Positions 63,305 through 64,000 of a stretch of DNA of 64,000 nucleotides are shown here, piece after piece. The stretch comes from Halobacillus hunanensis (lineage in GTDB: Bacteria > Bacillota > Bacilli > Bacillales > Halobacillaceae): positions 310,001 through 374,000 of the forward strand of contig NZ_FVZB01000007.1 in assembly GCF_900166655.1 (NCBI RefSeq), written 5' to 3'. Position 1 is the stretch's first letter. Each line of letters starts with the position of its first letter. The notes below the pieces were generated by a model. It did no database searches. It had not been told where the DNA came from and was given only the letters and a program-made list of their open reading frames with translations. The position numbers and the translations under genes were made by a program.

Positions 63305-63844
63305 ATGATTAAAGATAAAAATATACATTTACGGACATTTAAAACTAGTGATGCTCAAGCAATGCTGAAATTACAAAAAGAAAACCGCGATTTCTTCGAG
63401 CAATTTGCAATGACTCGTACTCGTAACTTCTATACAATCGAAGGACAACTAGAAAGGATCAAAAAGGCTGAAGAAAATATGAGACAAGATAAGGACTATT
63501 ATTTTGGGATTTTTGAAAATGGTGAGAACAGGTTAGTAGGAACAATCAATCTTTTTCATATTCTTCGAGGGTCATCCCAAAGTGCCGTTATCGGCTACTT
63601 CTTAGACAAAGAATATAATGGTAAAGGATTGATGACGGAGGCTACAAGGCTGATCGTAAAATATGCCTTTGATGAGTTGAAACTACATCGTATAGAAGCT
63701 GGGGTACAGCTACACAATATTGGCTCGATACGGGTTTTAGAGAAATCAGGATTTCATCAAGAGGGCATTGCTAGAAAAAACACCAAGATAAATGGAAAGT
63801 GGGAAGATCATCAGGTTCTAGCCATCATTAATCCTAACGATTAA
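63305..63844 (+). CDS. GNAT acetyltransferase (RimJ/RimL type)
   Basis: The 179-residue protein begins IHLRTFKTSDAQAMLKLQKENRDFF and has the acetyl-CoA segment VIGYFLDKEYNGKGLMTEATRLI and the C-terminal NIGSIRVLEKSGFHQEGIARK typical of RimJ/RimL N-acetyltransferases (YjcK-like). The substrate may be a protein N-terminus or an amine. GGAAGGAGA precedes the ATG. It is the second GNAT gene of the array and not closely similar to the first. Confidence 0.85.
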   Translation: MIKDKNIHLRTFKTSDAQAMLKLQKENRDFFEQFAMTRTRNFYTIEGQLERIKKAEENMRQDKDYYFGIFENGENRLVGTINLFHILRGSSQSAVIGYFLDKEYNGKGLMTEATRLIVKYAFDELKLHRIEAGVQLHNIGSIRVLEKSGFHQEGIARKNTKINGKWEDHQVLAIINPND

Positions 63845-63912
63845 CTGATACATACACTTTGAACAATGTTGTAGACTTTGTTAATTCAGAAGTCAATTGT
63901 TTTATTCACCAA

Positions 63913-64000
63913 ACGGGCGCTTATCTGTAATAAGATAGGCGTTATTTTAATTGGAATAAAGGATTGAGTAAATTGCCTGGATTTGAAATAATTGGTATAA
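63913..64000 (+). repeat. array repeat 16: boxes B and C at the window edge
   Basis: ACGGGCGCTTATCTGTAATA then AGATAGGCGTTATTTT, stem TTATCT/AGATAG. Box C GGATTTGAAATAATTGG plus TATAA (63979-64000) is cut by the window end, so the array continues. Confidence 0.7.

Overview
The window reads as a chromosomal segment of a spore-forming, low-GC Gram-positive bacterium of the Bacillaceae. A moderately halophilic or alkaliphilic genus such as Halobacillus is my guess, from gene content only. The signs are a gerA-type germinant receptor operon, a YjcZ-type sporulation peptide behind a sigma-K-like promoter, a Bce-type antibiotic-sensing module, a T-box-controlled ilv-leu operon, a GAAC-N4-GTTC SOS box, strong AGGAGG ribosome binding sites and frequent TTG/GTG starts. 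I see no tRNA, rRNA, CRISPR array, transposase, integrase or complete prophage.

Layout. 1-5.1 kb: the end of an AraC-type regulator, a metallo-beta-lactamase-fold hydrolase, a nitroreductase, and a class-III aminotransferase divergent from an RpiR regulator with two palindromic operators between them. 5.3-10.9 kb: a BceRS-BceAB-YxeA-like peptide-antibiotic sensing and detoxification module with two CTTACA-N4-TGTAAG boxes; its yxeA gene is frameshifted. 11.1-13.5 kb: an SOS-controlled UvrX polymerase operon with a YolD partner. 14.3-18.4 kb: germination operon gerA-B-C plus a 55-residue fourth gene. 19.3-30.1 kb: ilvE, an isoleucine-type T-box, then ilvB-ilvH-ilvC-leuA-leuB-leuC-leuD-ilvA, with CodY-like and cre-like sites upstream and a structured RNA between ilvH and ilvC. 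30.2-36.3 kb: a fatty acid desaturase, Fur-controlled siderophore uptake (binding lipoprotein plus a fused two-unit permease), dapF and a YjbQ protein. 36.6-50.5 kb: a rifampicin phosphotransferase, a YeeE/TsuA-like sulfur transporter, a 3D-domain cell-wall protein, a zinc-ribbon protein plus HtrA-like protease pair, a ZIP metal transporter with an MntR-like box, a degenerate YgjP-like protein, a YjcZ peptide, YfkAB, a short-chain dehydrogenase and a monoacylglycerol-lipase-like esterase.

50.5-64 kb is different. It is AT-rich, every gene is on the plus strand, and the genes are mostly small membrane proteins, lipoproteins, GNAT acetyltransferases, a nucleotidyltransferase, a 5'-truncated phosphotransferase and a VanR/VanS/VanY-like trio. 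Nearly every gene or pair is separated from the next by a copy of one structured repeat: a palindromic box (TTATCTTGAWATYRAG plus TCTTC), then a hairpin with a GGGCGC base, a TTGAATAA-like loop and stems that change in a compensatory way. I count 16 hairpins. This resembles an integron-like cassette array in a Gram-positive genome, though a family of repeated intrinsic terminators is the main alternative. It is the most interesting part of the window and it continues beyond the right edge.

Other points: four genes have a strong Shine-Dalgarno followed at normal spacing by ATT or ATC rather than ATG; four copies of a Bacillaceae-type palindromic dispersed repeat are present, two with covarying terminal stems; and there are two blocks of degenerate ~22-bp tandem repeats.
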